A stretch of DNA of 64,000 nt from Carnegiea gigantea. Taxonomy: Eukaryota > Streptophyta > Magnoliopsida > Caryophyllales > Cactaceae. The translations under genes were made by a program, and so were the position numbers. Each line of letters starts with the position of its first letter. The first letter of the stretch is position 1. Shown one piece after another: positions 1-11,216 of the stretch. A model generated the notes under the pieces. That model did no database searches and was not told the DNA's origin. It saw only the letters and a list, made by a program, of their open reading frames with translations. The stretch spans positions 70,608-134,607 of the forward strand of contig JAKOGI010002171.1 of the NCBI GenBank assembly GCA_029747015.1, in the 5' to 3' direction.

Positions 1-1457
1 GTCATCTTCTAACCTACTGGTGTTTATGATGATGTTTTTGGTGATTTCAAATGAGTTGGAGTGAGTCAAAGTTGGCCATAAACTAGGATTTTGACAAGTA
101 ATGTATGGTTTGGATTAAAATAGGACAGATTTCGGGATTAAAATTATAATGATCGGCCCATTGGAAAATTATGATTTTGGTGGCTAGATAGTTTAGTGTC
201 TTAGCTTTCAAATGCCTTTGGAATTGCCTTAATCCGAGGTATGTGGAAAAAGTGATGGTTATTTTACCATAATTGGGCAGAATGGACCAAAACTGACATA
301 CTTGTGTTCTAGCATCATTTTCGAAACTCCATTGTGGGAATAAGGCTTGGGTTTCTAAATGAAAGATTTTTGGGACTTCTAAAGCTTTCTATATTATAGT
401 TTTGAGTCTCAATCAGAGGTCAGATGACTCAGTTACGAGTCATTCTTTCTTAGCCCCCCTTTTGCTTTTACTTTTCTTTTACTAAATTATTAGCTATGAA
501 ATAAACATTTTTGCTAACCGTATGTTCCTACAATGATAATTTTGCACAAAATCAGGGCTTAATCTATCATTCCTTCCACTTTTGTACATAATATTATTCA
601 GTGAGCTTACATTTAACACTTCCAGGTACGTTCATTGTTTGTATCTTTAGAAATCAGTACGTATTTATCAAGATTATAATGTTTTGGTAAGTACATCAAG
701 GAATAAGTTTAATCAGTGATTTATCACATAATTAGTGACCTCATCAGTTATCAGCTACAGGACATAGCCCTTATGTTACCCGCGTGGCTTCAGAACAGGT
801 CCCGATCGGCTTGGCTGGTGTACACCTATCTTCAGATTGTAACCGTTACTAGAGGTTCACTATTAGATAATAATTGACAACGCAGTTTCATATTTATCTC
901 ATTCCCTATTTTTAATTAAAAATGAATTGTAATACGAGCCTAACCATTTTTACCATGAACGTTTAACAATACAGGAATGCATGTACTGAGCTTCGGCTCA
1001 CAGTTCGAAATGTTTTCATATTTTGTTTCAGAAAAGTAATCAGTGAATCGCCCTCAGGCGAGCAGGACAGCAGAAGATGATAAGTGAGCCACGAAGTCTA
1101 TATGGAATGGTGGTGTATTATCATTAAGATGTTTATAACACTGTGTTGTGATATATTTTGGTGTTAAAACTGTATATTTTATCGGAATTCTATATTTTGG
1201 TGTAATCCTTGAGATGTTTGAATGGTTTTGATGTTAGAACAGTTTCTATATTTATCTAAATGGTCTGATGGGTTGTGATGGTGTGAATGCCTTTGATGGT
1301 AAATAGTGATGATTATGGTTATGTTTATCATGTACAAGCAAAGCCTTGTCCTTGCTGGATGGCAGTAATGCCTGATCATTTGGGTTATCACATCTAATTG
1401 GGAAAACTAATGAAAGAAACGCAAACAGTGACTTATTTACATTTAGGGAATTATACA
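1..1457 (+). mobile_element. Element D: 3' part of an LTR (C-like family), cut by window edge
   Basis: This is the right-hand part of an LTR in plus orientation. It ends in ATTATACA at 1457, directly followed by element A integrase-end sequence. It aligns along its length with the reverse complement of the C LTRs (for example the AAGCCTTGTCCTT and AACGCAAACAGTGA blocks near its end) and with the B LTR (the GATTGGCCC-like and TTAGCTTTCAAATGC blocks near 150-215). Its start and the rest of the element lie upstream of the window, so I cannot tell whether it is a solo LTR or a full element. The short ORFs on its minus strand have no recognisable content. It interrupts an A-type internal region. 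Confidence 0.75.
735..830 (+). other. Conserved U5-like LTR block with 10-bp palindrome (D copy)
   Basis: This stretch runs from GTGACCTCATCAGTTATC through a CCGCGTGGCTTCAG core to GGTGTACACC (817-826), a perfect 10-bp palindrome. The same ordered block occurs in all three B LTRs and, reversed and more diverged, in three of the four C LTRs. The sequence between blocks is much less alike. What it does is unknown; an RNA structure or packaging signal is an inference. Confidence 0.6.
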
Positions 1458-1791
1458 CCGATTAGCCTTACCACCTTTACTGCAAGGTATATATGACGCA
1501 TTCCATGTATCCATTATCCGAAAGTAAGTTTCGGATCTAGATCATGTCATCAAGTATGAACCCTTGCAGATTAAGGAGAACCTCACATATGTGGAAGAAC
1601 CTCTTTGACTACTGGAAAGAATGGAGAAGAAGCTCAGGCATAGGAGTATTCCTTATGTTAAAGTGTTTTAGAAGTATCACAAGATAGCTGAAGCAACCTA
1701 GGATTCGAGAAATGAAACACAAGAGAACTACCCAACCTTATTTCCACCAAGTAAGCAATTTCGAGCACAGAATTCTTTTAAGGGGGTAGAA
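1458..1791 (+). pseudogene. Element A (upstream copy): integrase C-terminus and chromodomain-like tail
   Basis: Translation in shifting frames gives FHVS..RK, then KYEPLQIKENLTYVEEPL, then SIPYVKVF and KIAEAT. This is the usual order at the end of gypsy pol: the integrase C-terminal block followed by a chromodomain-like tail. It matches 61157-61440, the same part of the downstream A copy, with several stops (for example in KVF-stop-KYHKIAEAT-stop). It ends in a polypurine tract (TTTTAAGGGGGTAGA, 1777-1791) that abuts the LTR at 1792. It therefore belongs to a different A internal region from the one that starts at 5225. Its left side is cut by the D LTR. Confidence 0.8.
1777..1791 (+). other. 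Polypurine tract of upstream A copy
   Basis: TTTTAAGGGGGTAGA lies immediately 5' of the LTR start TGTAATACC. It is the expected plus-strand primer for reverse transcription. Confidence 0.75.
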
Positions 1792-4700
1792 TGTAATACC
1801 TGCATTCTTTTTTTTTTTTACTTAAGTTGATTGTCTTATCTTATGACATTATAAAATTGTATTTTATTAACTATATAAGTTAAATTATTATCGATGTGCA
1901 TGTGTGAATTATAATTTAATTAAAAAGAATACTATTGTTGCTGTTATTATTTTTATTATTAGTTTTAAAAATTCTTCGATGATTTTTAATAAGCATTAAT
2001 AAGAATTATTATCAGGCACTAAATTCACTAGAATCCCAAATATAATTCGATTTTCAACCTTGGAATTGGTTTCGTTAATTACTAAATCAAACCATGATGT
2101 AATCGGAAATGATTAATCGATGAGAGATCATATTATCGATCCAGGTTTAGAATATGAGGTGTGAGATTAGACTAGCAGTGTTAACTGTTGGGCAAGCTTG
2201 AAATTAAAAAAAAAGGAAAATAAAAAAGGGGGAAGAGGGGCGATTTTGTCCAAACAGTGCCAGACTTAAGTCTGTCTTCTCTTCTTCCTCTGGCATGCGA
2301 AGCCCCGAGCCACCACCTCTCTCTCTCTCTTCTTCTTCTTCTTCGTCTCTCCATGTGGCAAAAGCACCAAATTCCCTCGATTTCTCCTCAACCCAGGTCG
2401 TATTTCCCCTCATTCAACCTTCCTCAGAACCTAACAAATCCTTGCTATGAATTCTGGGCAGAATCAGAGAGAAACCACCATGTATGTGGTCAATCTGGGT
2501 GGTGATGCGAGGTATTGAATGTACGGTGAAGCTTGGATATGTAACCTTGTCTTTACCTACTCAATTACCTCTATAAATTGGTAGTGAATTTGCAGCACCA
2601 AACATCCACCACAACTTCGTATCAGTGAGGCAAAGTCTAGTCGAATTTGGGGTCTAATTCACGTGGTCTAGGGTGTCGCTACAGCAAGGAGTCAAAATCC
2701 GGGCTTTCAACATCTAAAGTCAAGCCCTAAAGCCCTTAGTCTAGTTCTCTACCTTAGAATCGAAGCTTGTTTTCTCTTCCTCTTAATTGTAGTAATTTCA
2801 AATGAATTTAACGATTTTAGGTAGTTTATTTTTGGATTGTAAAATTTTATCAGTAATTGGAACACTTAGAGTTAAATTGAAGTGAAAAATGGTGTTGAAA
2901 CTGTTAAGAATTCATGCATGTGGTTAATGCTCAATTTCACTATCCCAGTGATTTAAGGAATTATATAGCAACCCAGAATCGTGTTCGAATGTCGCCGCTT
3001 AACTAGTTTAATATGTTTAGCTCTTGTTTTGATGGCTACATGTGATTGCTATGATTATGGATGTTGATACGAATTTAAGGTTCATACATGTAAAGAAATG
3101 CACAGGTTACTAACCAGGCGATTTGAGGAATTATAGAGCAAACCAAATTATGCTTTAATGTTATTGCTAGATTAGTTTAGATATGTTTAAATTTTGTTTT
3201 TAATGATTGACATGAATGTTACGCTTGTGGATATTAGTTTTGTGAATTGATCGATTGAATTATTGTGATATTCAATCGAGCTTGGTAGTTAGATGGCCTG
3301 AGGTGAAACTAATGAGCAATTCGAGATTTTGTGGTCAGTGTTGTGTGAGAAGGGCGCCTGGGTTTTATGTTAATCGCAATCGTGTGGATTACGAAGTATT
3401 TAGGACATTAGGTGGATTCTGCTGGAATTGTTCTCGCAAAGTGGTGCGAATGTGCTATTTGTGAACCCCTTCGCTCTTGAATTGTTTAAGTGATATTGTG
3501 TGAATGGTTTGTAAACCTTAGAAATCTTTAAAAGGGGCATTAAAATCGTGTTTTTATAATATGAAGTGCTTTTAAATGCTCACCAATTACCTCTTCGATT
3601 GTTAGGTATTTGTAGCCTAAAATGACCCAAATCGTCAAACTATTCAGTGAATGACTCAACTGAATAGTCAATAGGTCTAGAAAGTCAAAAAGCAACCAAG
3701 TAACGAGCTCAAAAAGTTTTTAAGGCTTAGTTCGTTTATATCCATTTCTTTGTGTTTAAAGGGATTTAAACGAGCTGTAGAGGGGCAGTTGAAGGTGTTA
3801 ATTATGAAACCTAGTTGAATTATATGCTAGCTAATTACTTTAAGTTTCGAATTGCGAGGTAGTAGACTCACTATGATTTTAAGAGGTTCTTCATGTTGAA
3901 AATGAAAGAACCATAAACCATTAATAGGGTTATGGGTTATTTTGCTCGACGAGTAAGGTTTTAACTATGTAAGCAGCTATTAAAAGGAAGTGATTCATGA
4001 CTCACTTAAAGGTGAGACTTATTGTGTATGACATTAACTTCTTTTAATAACTATAATAGTTTAGTGCATTTTAATGGCCAAGGTAGTGCTGGGCAATTGG
4101 CTAGCCTAGGGAGTTAGACCCAGAAGTGGGAACCTTAGAAGACCCTGATGAGGGTAATGTTCAATGATATATGACGCGTGATATAACCTTAAGGGGAGAC
4201 TGGACGCAGGATAAGGGGTGAGCTGTTAGCCCCATAGAGGACAATATCAAAGTCAGAGCTACTCCGCTGAGACGTGTTTTGGCCCAACGTTATGTTACGT
4301 ATACTAGGGGATAATGTGAGTTATGAATGATGACCTCACATGGGGCGAGTGTAGATCTCTCCTAGCTAGCACATTATATAATCTTGTGCCTAAATAAAAA
4401 TATCTTTTCCTGATATATGAGAAGACGGTTGAATTCTTGCCAATGTGGATGTTTCAGGAACTCTTAAAAAGCATATGAGCCTTGAGGAGGCTGGTTTGAA
4501 TTGTGAATGATTCTTTAAACTCAAAATAAGTCATTACATTTCCAAAGTACGAGTCTGAAAGCTTTTTACCTTATCTTCGTGGGTTTTGCTTGCTTATGTG
4601 CCCAAATGCTTGGTTATTAAGTGTCTAGATATGAGTTTGAGTGGCTTAGTGTGAAGTTTAGAGGTGATGATTTTCCTTCGGGACAATGATTGCCTTGTGT

Positions 4701-5224
4701 AATAGTAATATATATACGTTGTGTGACTGTTACTTATCATTATTCCCTGCAAATGGTTTTGGTTTTTAAGAAGTTGAGAAATACTCACTGTATGTTTGGT
4801 AGCTCATCCCTTTCCTTATTCCCTTTTCCAAGTTCAGACTAAGCGGGTATAAAGGTTATTTTGAAGTTATTTTAATGCCAATCTCTCAGTAGCTTTTTGG
4901 CAAGTAAACATATAGTTGGCTCTGAAACAATGTATACAATGTTATAACTCTTGTTTTGATTAGTTTAACTGTTAGTGACTTGGGTGGGTGACCTATGGCT
5001 ATGATTCAAGTCACCTTGCATTTTATTTTAACTTATTATTAGCTTACAGGTGCCATTAGTTTAAGCTAAGAATATAAATTGTTGCTGAAACAGGGGAGAC
5101 TCTTTCAGTTTTATTTCAGAATGTCTAACTAAATGCTAATTCTCGAACTCAACCTCAATAGCCTTAGGGATTCCTTCTAAGAAATCCTGGTGGTGTGACT
5201 CCTCATCAGGATAGGGGTGTTACA
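1792..5224 (+). mobile_element. Element A LTR (complete, 3433 bp), shared by two tandem copies
   Basis: The LTR starts TGTAATACC at 1792 and ends GGTGTTACA at 5224, so its ends are short inverted repeats. The left border is a polypurine tract and the right border a primer-binding site, so it serves as the 3' LTR of the upstream copy and the 5' LTR of the downstream copy. It aligns from end to window edge with 61490-64000. By eye the first 150 bases differ at roughly one position in ten, which makes this the oldest family here. A CT-rich stretch lies at about 2270-2345. The ORFs inside it (for example 2257-2505) are low-complexity products of that stretch and not credible genes. Confidence 0.9.
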
Positions 5225-5229
5225 TTAGG

Positions 5230-5241
5230 TGCTATCAGAGC
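5230..5241 (+). other. Primer-binding site of element A (tRNA-iMet type)
   Basis: TGCTATCAGAGC starts five bases after the LTR end. It matches the common plant primer site TGGTATCAGAGC with one mismatch. Confidence 0.75.
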
Positions 5242-5949
5242 TATATGTTGCATTATGCATTTAGATATCAGGATAGGAGTGCGATGTGTGAAATACGTGA
5301 CTTATTAGAGAGCATACCTTGCATTATTAGTGCGATGTATGCTTATCTGATCATACCTTGCATTGTATTACCTGTATTAATAGTTACATGAACTATGATA
5401 TGTATATATGCTAGTTCTATAGTGTAGGATGGTATTCCACATTGTTGATTATGTATATCTGCCCTTTTGGTGGGCCGCTTAGAATGCGGTCATATATTAG
5501 AGAGCAATGGAGATGGATAACCGGTGGGGTCTCCTTAGAGTCACCCAAAACTATTGTGTGGTGAGATTCATAAGAAACCTACCTTTGGCTGGGAGATGGA
5601 GAGAAGTAACTGTCACCCTGCGATAGTGGACACTGCAAGTAGGGACATGCGCCCCTTTTATATCTTGAGGTCTGGTGGAATTTCTCTTATTGGCAGAGCA
5701 CCAAGCAGATCACTTAGGGTTTGCTCTACTCCTGGGAAGCGTTGCTACCAGCCAGCTTATCCAAACCTTACTCATTTAGCCTGCTGAGAACCAACACCTT
5801 CCCACCACTGTGTCCGAGAGGAATCAACCAGAGCATCATCAAATAAGACTCCTCTTCACTGAGAATCTTCAAGCTGAGCAAATTGGCACAATTTGGTGCG
5901 CTGGGTGGATGCTTATGGAATCCTCTACCCCTGAGGACGGCGAGCCACT
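5242..5949 (+). other. Element A untranslated leader
   Basis: This leader of about 700 bp lies between the primer site and the acidic ORF. An ORF of 77 codons at 5554-5787 is in the same frame as the acidic ORF at 5950, with four stops between them. It could be the decayed front part of a longer pre-gag protein, but I see no family match. Confidence 0.5.
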
Positions 5950-6111
5950 ATGCTCATAATGGGGGAATTAGTAGATGAAGAATACAACATCGAGTACGCC
6001 CCCACCATGAGATTGGAAGAGCTATTCGCCCTTAAACCTGACCAATCTGAAAGTTCAGATGAATCTATGGTTGATAACCTGTCTAGAAGTGACACCTCTG
6101 ATGACACCTAG
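5950..6111 (+). CDS. Element A pre-gag acidic ORF (53 aa)
   Basis: This small ORF lies between the primer site and gag on the coding strand. I used the ATG at 5950; a second in-frame ATG is at 5959. The product is strongly acidic: after MGELVDEEYNIEY it carries LEELFALKPDQSESSDES and ends in DTSDDT. No domain or membrane segment is visible. The frame is open upstream of the ATG back to a stop at 5932, so the start is uncertain and a longer ancestral protein is possible. The C copies have an acidic stretch in the same place, which argues against pure chance. Extra ORFs upstream of gag are known in some plant gypsy elements such as Ogre. The function is unknown. Confidence 0.45.
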   Translation: MLIMGELVDEEYNIEYAPTMRLEELFALKPDQSESSDESMVDNLSRSDTSDDT

Positions 6112-6536
6112 GGTGGAGTAGCGTGAACTCAGGTTCACAGATGATGTGTTGTATATAAATAAGCTGGATGTAAGCCTTTCAAGTTTGTTTTCTTTCAAGG
6201 TAAAGCATGGAATGACGAAAATTTCCAGTGACTCCTAAATTACACTACCAATGTTTAATGAAACAAATGCAATTGGTGCTTATCCAGTGTTATGTGCCCA
6301 CTAATTTGTTTATGCTTATATGTGAACTTTCTTAAAAGTAAAAATGTGGTATGCATGTATAGCCTTGCATGGGTTAAGCTGAAACTTAACTTGTGGCTAT
6401 ACATAACATGCTTCGCCCACTTGTAAATAAGTTCATGAACTAAGAAGTCCTACCCCTATAAGTCCTAGTATGGTTGCAGTGTTAACTCTTAGTTGAAAGC
6501 AGAACTAAGTAATCCCTTATATACATATGTGAACAG

Positions 6537-7440
6537 ATGCCTCCATAATATGAGCCAATCCAAGAACCCACTGCCATGGAGATCATATGCCAGTTCAATA
6601 AGCTAAAACCTCCCAAGTTTGGGAGTGCAACTGGACCTATAGTATATGAGGAATGGCTTAGAAGCATGGAAAATCTATTTGAAATCATGGAATGCCCTGT
6701 GAGGTTTAAGGTGCATCTAGCCACCTACCAATTCGAGAAAGAGGTTGAATTTTGGTAGGTAAAGATGAAACCTAGGGCAGATGAACCATTGACCTGGGAT
6801 CAATTGAGGGGTCTGATGAATGCTCAATGGCATCCCAGAGATGTGAGAAGGGCTAAGGAACAGGAGTTCCCACACCTGAAACAAGGGGAAATGAATGTAA
6901 TGGAATATGTGGTGAAGTTCAATGAACTGAGCCGTTTCACACTTAACTAAGTGGCCATTAAAGAAATGAGGATGGACCACTACGACAAGGATTGAAAGGG
7001 GAAGTAAAGCAAATGATAGCAGGGTATGCCTATGCTAATTTCAAAGAAATGTATCAAAGGGCTGTGAAAGTGGCCTGCATCTTCAACGCAACTGAGATTG
7101 AAAATAAAGAAAAGGGCCAGGCAAAGAGAAAGTTCGACCCTGTAGGATCCAGTTCCCAAGGAAACAGAAACTTCAAGAGGTTTAAAATTGCGATGAGACT
7201 AGACAAACAAAAGGAACCCGACCAATGGCAACAGAAGAGAACAAGTGACCAGTGTGGGCGTTAGCACCTTATCCCATGCAGAAGCACTACGGGCCAGTGT
7301 TTTGGATATGGTGATAAGCATTAGAAGGTCACCAACTGCCAAAAAGCCAATGAAACAACAAAGGTAATACTCAGAAATCGGGAGAAGGAAATAACCTAGC
7401 AGCACAACGAGGTCGCCCCTCCAGCTGGTGCTTCCTCATG
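6537..7440 (+). pseudogene. Element A gag (capsid/nucleocapsid) pseudogene
   Basis: The gag frame opens at ATG 6537, with a stop at codon 4. It continues through YEEWLRSMENLFEI, W..LRGLMNAQWHPRDVRRAK and MNVMEYVVKFNELSRF, the hallmark of the retrotransposon gag capsid domain. Stops interrupt it at about 6756 and 6948. A frameshift near 6980 leads into KGEVKQMIAGYAY..FKEMYQRA. A basic stretch (KRKF...NFKRFK) and a degraded zinc knuckle (CFGYGDKH..VTNC, about 7298-7350; the second Cys is now Tyr) follow. Gag would coat the element RNA and form virus-like particles. It cannot be made from this copy. Confidence 0.85.
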
Positions 7441-7521
7441 AGGCAACAGAAGTAATAAGAAGCCATAAGTAGGAGGTTGAGTATTTTGTTTGGAAGGATA
7501 AGAGACTAGAGAACCTGTTAA

Positions 7522-7900
7522 CACAGTGTCAGGTATTCTTCTTATTAACCATCTTTATGCTCGCATCTTATTTGATTTTGGCGCTACTCACTCTTTTGTG
7601 AACTTTGAATTTGCAAAGAAACTTGCCAGTAAGCCTGATGAGATGTATACATGACTTTATGTGACCACTCCTTTAGAAACTATTTATTATACTAACCTCA
7701 TCATTAGAGATTGTGCTATTAATGTAAAAGGGAAAACCCTCCTTGTTGATTTGGTATAATTAGAAATGCAAGAATGGGATATTATTTTGGAAATGGATTG
7801 GTTAGCTAAGCATAAGGTGACTATAGATTGTGAAAAGAAATTAATTAATTTCTCGACCCCTGAAGGAGAGAGGATGGAATTTAAGGAAATGGCTATCTAG
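7522..7900 (+). pseudogene. Element A aspartic protease pseudogene
   Basis: The retropepsin block follows gag: ARILFDFGATHSFVN at about 7559-7605, then the LEMQEWDIILEMDWL block near 7765-7805, ending with KHKVTIDCEKK. The catalytic motif is normally DSGA. Here it reads DFGA, so the Asp remains but the following Ser is Phe. In-frame stops lie near 7650 and 7758, and the frame ends at 7898-7900. The protease would cut the gag-pol polyprotein. Confidence 0.8.
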
Positions 7901-7905
7901 AAACC

Positions 7906-8685
7906 ATGCCAATCATATCTGCCATACAAGCCTTTAAAATGTTGAGCAAAGTATGTGAAGGCTATCTGTGCATAATTGAAGTGACAGAACAAAAAGAGCC
8001 AAACTTGAGTGAGATTCCAGTGGTGAGAGAGTTCCAAAATGTATTCCAAGAAGTGCTAGGATTACCATCTAATCGAGAGATTGAGTTTACAATAGACATG
8101 GTGCCAGTTATTGCCCCAATATCTAAGACTCCTTAACGTATGGCACCTATTGAACTTGCTAAGTTGAAGACTCAACTTTAAGAACTGCTAAACAAATTGT
8201 TGATCCAACCTAGCATCTCACCTTAGGAGCCCCAGTACCTTTTGTGAAGAAGAAGGATGGGAGTATAAGATTGTGTATCGATTATCGGGAGGTAAAAAAG
8301 GTGACCATCAAAAACAAATGTTCCCTCCCAAGAAAGTAGGCTTCGTATCATTCTTTAAAATTAATATGAGATCAGGGTATCATCAGTTGAAAATTAAGAA
8401 GGAAAATGTACCAAAACTATCTTTTAAAACCAATATGGGCAACATGAATTCTTAGCGCTACCATGTGGGCTAACTAATGCCCCAGCATTCTTCATGGACT
8501 TAATGAATAGGCGTTCAAACATTTCCTCGATAAATTTATGGTGGTGTTCATTGATGATATGTTGTATATTCGAAAACCAGGGAGGAACGTGCAGATCAGC
8601 TGCGAATGGTGTTGGAAACTCTTAAAGAACACAAGCTTTATACTAAGATAAAGAAATGCAAGTTTGGGCTTTAAAAGGTACACTC
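7906..8685 (+). pseudogene. Element A reverse transcriptase, 5' part (interrupted by B)
   Basis: The RT segment starts with the linker VVREFQNVFQEVLGLPS and then IEFTIDMVPV. It continues in shifting frames through [54 protein letters not shown] and the active-site block VVFIDDM (8548-8559, both catalytic Asp present). It then breaks off in [19 protein letters not shown]. The next residues resume at 22813 after the B array, with the CACTC target duplication on each side. Several stops and at least three frameshifts precede the insertion. It would copy the element RNA into cDNA. Confidence 0.88.
8681..8685. other. Target-site duplication of B array, left
   Basis: CACTC directly precedes the first B LTR and is repeated exactly at 22813-22817 after the last one. 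No such copy flanks the middle LTR. Confidence 0.9.
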
Positions 8686-9049
8686 TGTAATAACCCAACC
8701 CTAACCCATATTTATTTATTCAAATCATCTTTATTTATTTCATTAATCATGTTTATTCATTTACTCATTCATGGTTATTTGTTTAACCAAATCATGTTTA
8801 TTAAATTCAACTACACTTAATTTATTTATTTAACGAGTTCCATTATGCTATTTAAATTTTCCACCTTCATTTATCATATTTAATCATCCCGGTGCGAAGA
8901 TATTTCATGTTGGGTACCACTTTGCAACTCAAGTGTCATTTATTGTTAATTTGAGTTCATTGATTGATTAAATGTCGGGTTAATCGATATTAGGCCTCAG
9001 TGAGTAAATTATGCTTTTCTTACCTTCGGTAAACTTTAATTCCGAGTAA

Positions 9050-9057
9050 TATAAAAT
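9050..9057 (+). promoter_or_regulatory. Candidate TATA box, B LTR 1
   Basis: TATAAAAT lies about 365 bp into the LTR, upstream of a pyrimidine-rich stretch. The same box is at 14577-14584 and 20098-20105. C LTR 1 has a comparable TTATAAAG (minus strand, near 25855) in the matching position. It is a plausible core promoter; no start site is shown. Confidence 0.4.
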
Positions 9058-10731
9058 GTTACCAACATTTCGATTGAAAATTTTTAAGCCCAAACGTAGC
9101 TTGTTGGGCCCAAAACAAAAGCCCAAAACCTTACTAATTTTTGTTATTTCACTAATTACTCATTTTAGCACCTAATTTTAATTAGCAAAAAGTTACTTTT
9201 TGGGTGAGAAATTTTCAGCCACATGTTGTTATTAATAGACAATTTGACCCTTAAACATTCAGCCAAAAATCAGCAAATAAATCACACACTAATCCCCTCA
9301 CCTCTCCCTCTCTCTCACGCAAGAACAGGGGTAGCAGCTGCTGCCCCTTGTGCCGCCAGTTCTGGTGGTTTCCGGTCCCTTTTCCGGCCGTGTCCTGGCT
9401 GCCCTGACTCCCCCTTACTGCTAGCTACCATGGCCAACCATCAAAATCATTCAAATCAGCCTCTACCTCCCCCTAGTTCAAGCCTAAAGTGAGGTATATC
9501 CACAACCCTAACTTGTTGTATTTTGAATTTTTGGGTTGTTTTAGTTGTGATTATTGTTTGGATGATCAAATTGATAGTTGTTGTGCAATTTTTATTGAGT
9601 TTGGAGATGTTTGGAGTCATGGGTATTGGATCAAGAGCATGCTTTTCATGATTTTGCTTTTGTTAAATGGCCACTGTCGAAAATTCTGGCAATTATAGGA
9701 TTGGCCAAAATTTCTGAAATTTTTACTGTATCTTCTCTATATTATTTGGGATTTTCTGGCAAAATTTCATGAAGTTTGGACGAGTAATCAGTGAGTTATG
9801 GAATTTTGAAGAAAACTGCCCTGTTTTGGATACGAATTTAGTAATTATGTATTCATGAAGTTGTTTAGAGTTTGTACATGTATATGAGGCCTTACATGAT
9901 CATTTTATATCTGATTGTGGTGATTTGAAATGATTTCAAGTGAGTTTTATATGAAAAAGGAAGAGAAAGTTAAATCAGTAAAGGGCTGGAATTTCAGGAA
10001 ATTAGGGCTGACTTTGGGATTAAACTGGTAATGATTGGCCCAGTGAAAAACTGTGATTTTTGGTGGGTAAATACCTCAGTGTGTTAGCTTTCAAATGCAT
10101 CTTGAATCGCCTTAATCCAAGGTCTGTGGAAAAAGTTATAGTCGTTTTACCAAAGCTGCGCAGAATGAGATCAAAACTGAGACACTTGTGTTTTAGTCCC
10201 ATTTTGGGAATCTTATTGTGAGAATCGTGATTTGTATTGTAAATAAAAGTTTTTGGGGACTTGCTAATCTTTTCATATTGGGGTTTTAATTCTCCATTTG
10301 ATGTCTAGAATGAAAATTATGAATTTTTGAAGTAAACTGACCTGTTTGGGTGTAAATTAGGTTATTATTGCAATTTCTATGCAGCGTATACTTGGAGGAA
10401 AATTCTGAAAATTGTCCTGAAGACAAATATACAAATTGGGAGTCAGTTTATGAGCTGTGAATCACTTATGGATTTTACAAAGAAAATACCAAGCTTAGTG
10501 AGCTTGATAGCTTCTATGGAGTTCAATGACTCATTTTGGGGTGGAATTCTTTATCAAGTGGATTTTTGAATGATTATGAGAAGTGGAGAGAGAAACTCAT
10601 ATCAGCACCTTATTTCAGAAAAGGCCATAACCATTCTCTCAATTATCACTATCAAGGCCTTTTCCTCTGTAACATCATTTATCTCATTGTGGACTGGACT
10701 ATTTTACTTCTATTTACTTCATATTGAATTT

Positions 10732-10781
10732 CATTACTTTCATCAATTCAGTTTTGCATTACTTTCATCAATTCAGTTTTG
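10732..10781 (+). repeat. 25-bp tandem duplication in B LTR
   Basis: The unit CATTACTTTCATCAATTCAG plus TTTTG occurs twice, head to tail, at 10732-10756 and 10757-10781. The same pair is in LTR 2 and LTR 3, so it predates the array. Confidence 0.85.
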
Positions 10782-11119
10782 AAGTTATATTCAAGTACTC
10801 GTTATGTATACCTTATAATTACTCAATTTCTGTTACACCTACTTTTACTTACTCAATTATGCGAGTAAGGATCATTTACTGATTATATATACTTACAGTG
10901 ACATTTATTTTATAAAACAGAGTTGAGGCCTAGTTATCGTTCCCCGTTATGCATAAGTGTAATCAAGTCAAAACATATTTATCAAGTCAGACGTCATTTT
11001 TAAAGACTCAAGGTACGTCCATTGCCTGTATCTTCAGAAAGCAGATCATATTTATCAAGTTACAAACTCTTAATGAGTTATCAATGAATCAGTTTATACA
11101 GTGATTTGCCATATAACTT

Positions 11120-11216
11120 GTGACCCCGTCAGTTATCATCTATAGGGCGTCAGCCCATCACTTACCCGCGCGGCTTCAGGCCAACTCTTGATCGGATTGG
11201 CAGGTGTACACCTATG
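11120..11216 (+). other. Conserved U5-like block with 12-bp palindrome (B LTR 1)
   Basis: The block runs GTGACCCCGTCAGTTATC, TATAGGGCG, CCGCGCGGCTTCAGG, GATCGG, AGGTGTACACCT. The last is a perfect 12-bp palindrome at 11202-11213. It is repeated at 16645-16740 and 22166-22260, and it matches blocks in D and C LTRs. If transcription starts near the TATA box, it lies in the RNA leader. Confidence 0.6.

Noticed and set aside
2257..2505. 82-codon ORF in the A LTR with a Leu/Ser-rich start resembling a signal peptide
   Set aside because: It is the translation of the CT-rich stretch and is not kept open in the second A LTR in the same form.
5554..5787. 77-codon ORF in the A leader
   Set aside because: No recognised family. 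Reported only as a possible front part of the pre-gag ORF because it shares the frame; several stops lie between them.
8686..8712. Telomere-like AACCCTAACCC at the start of each B LTR
   Set aside because: It is too short to be an interstitial telomere and is part of the LTR terminus, present in each copy.
9223..9492. 89-codon ORF in the B LTR, repeated at 14750-15019 and 20271-20534
   Set aside because: Repetition only reflects recent LTR duplication. The third copy has a frameshift near its end, and the content follows a CT-rich stretch. No domain is visible.
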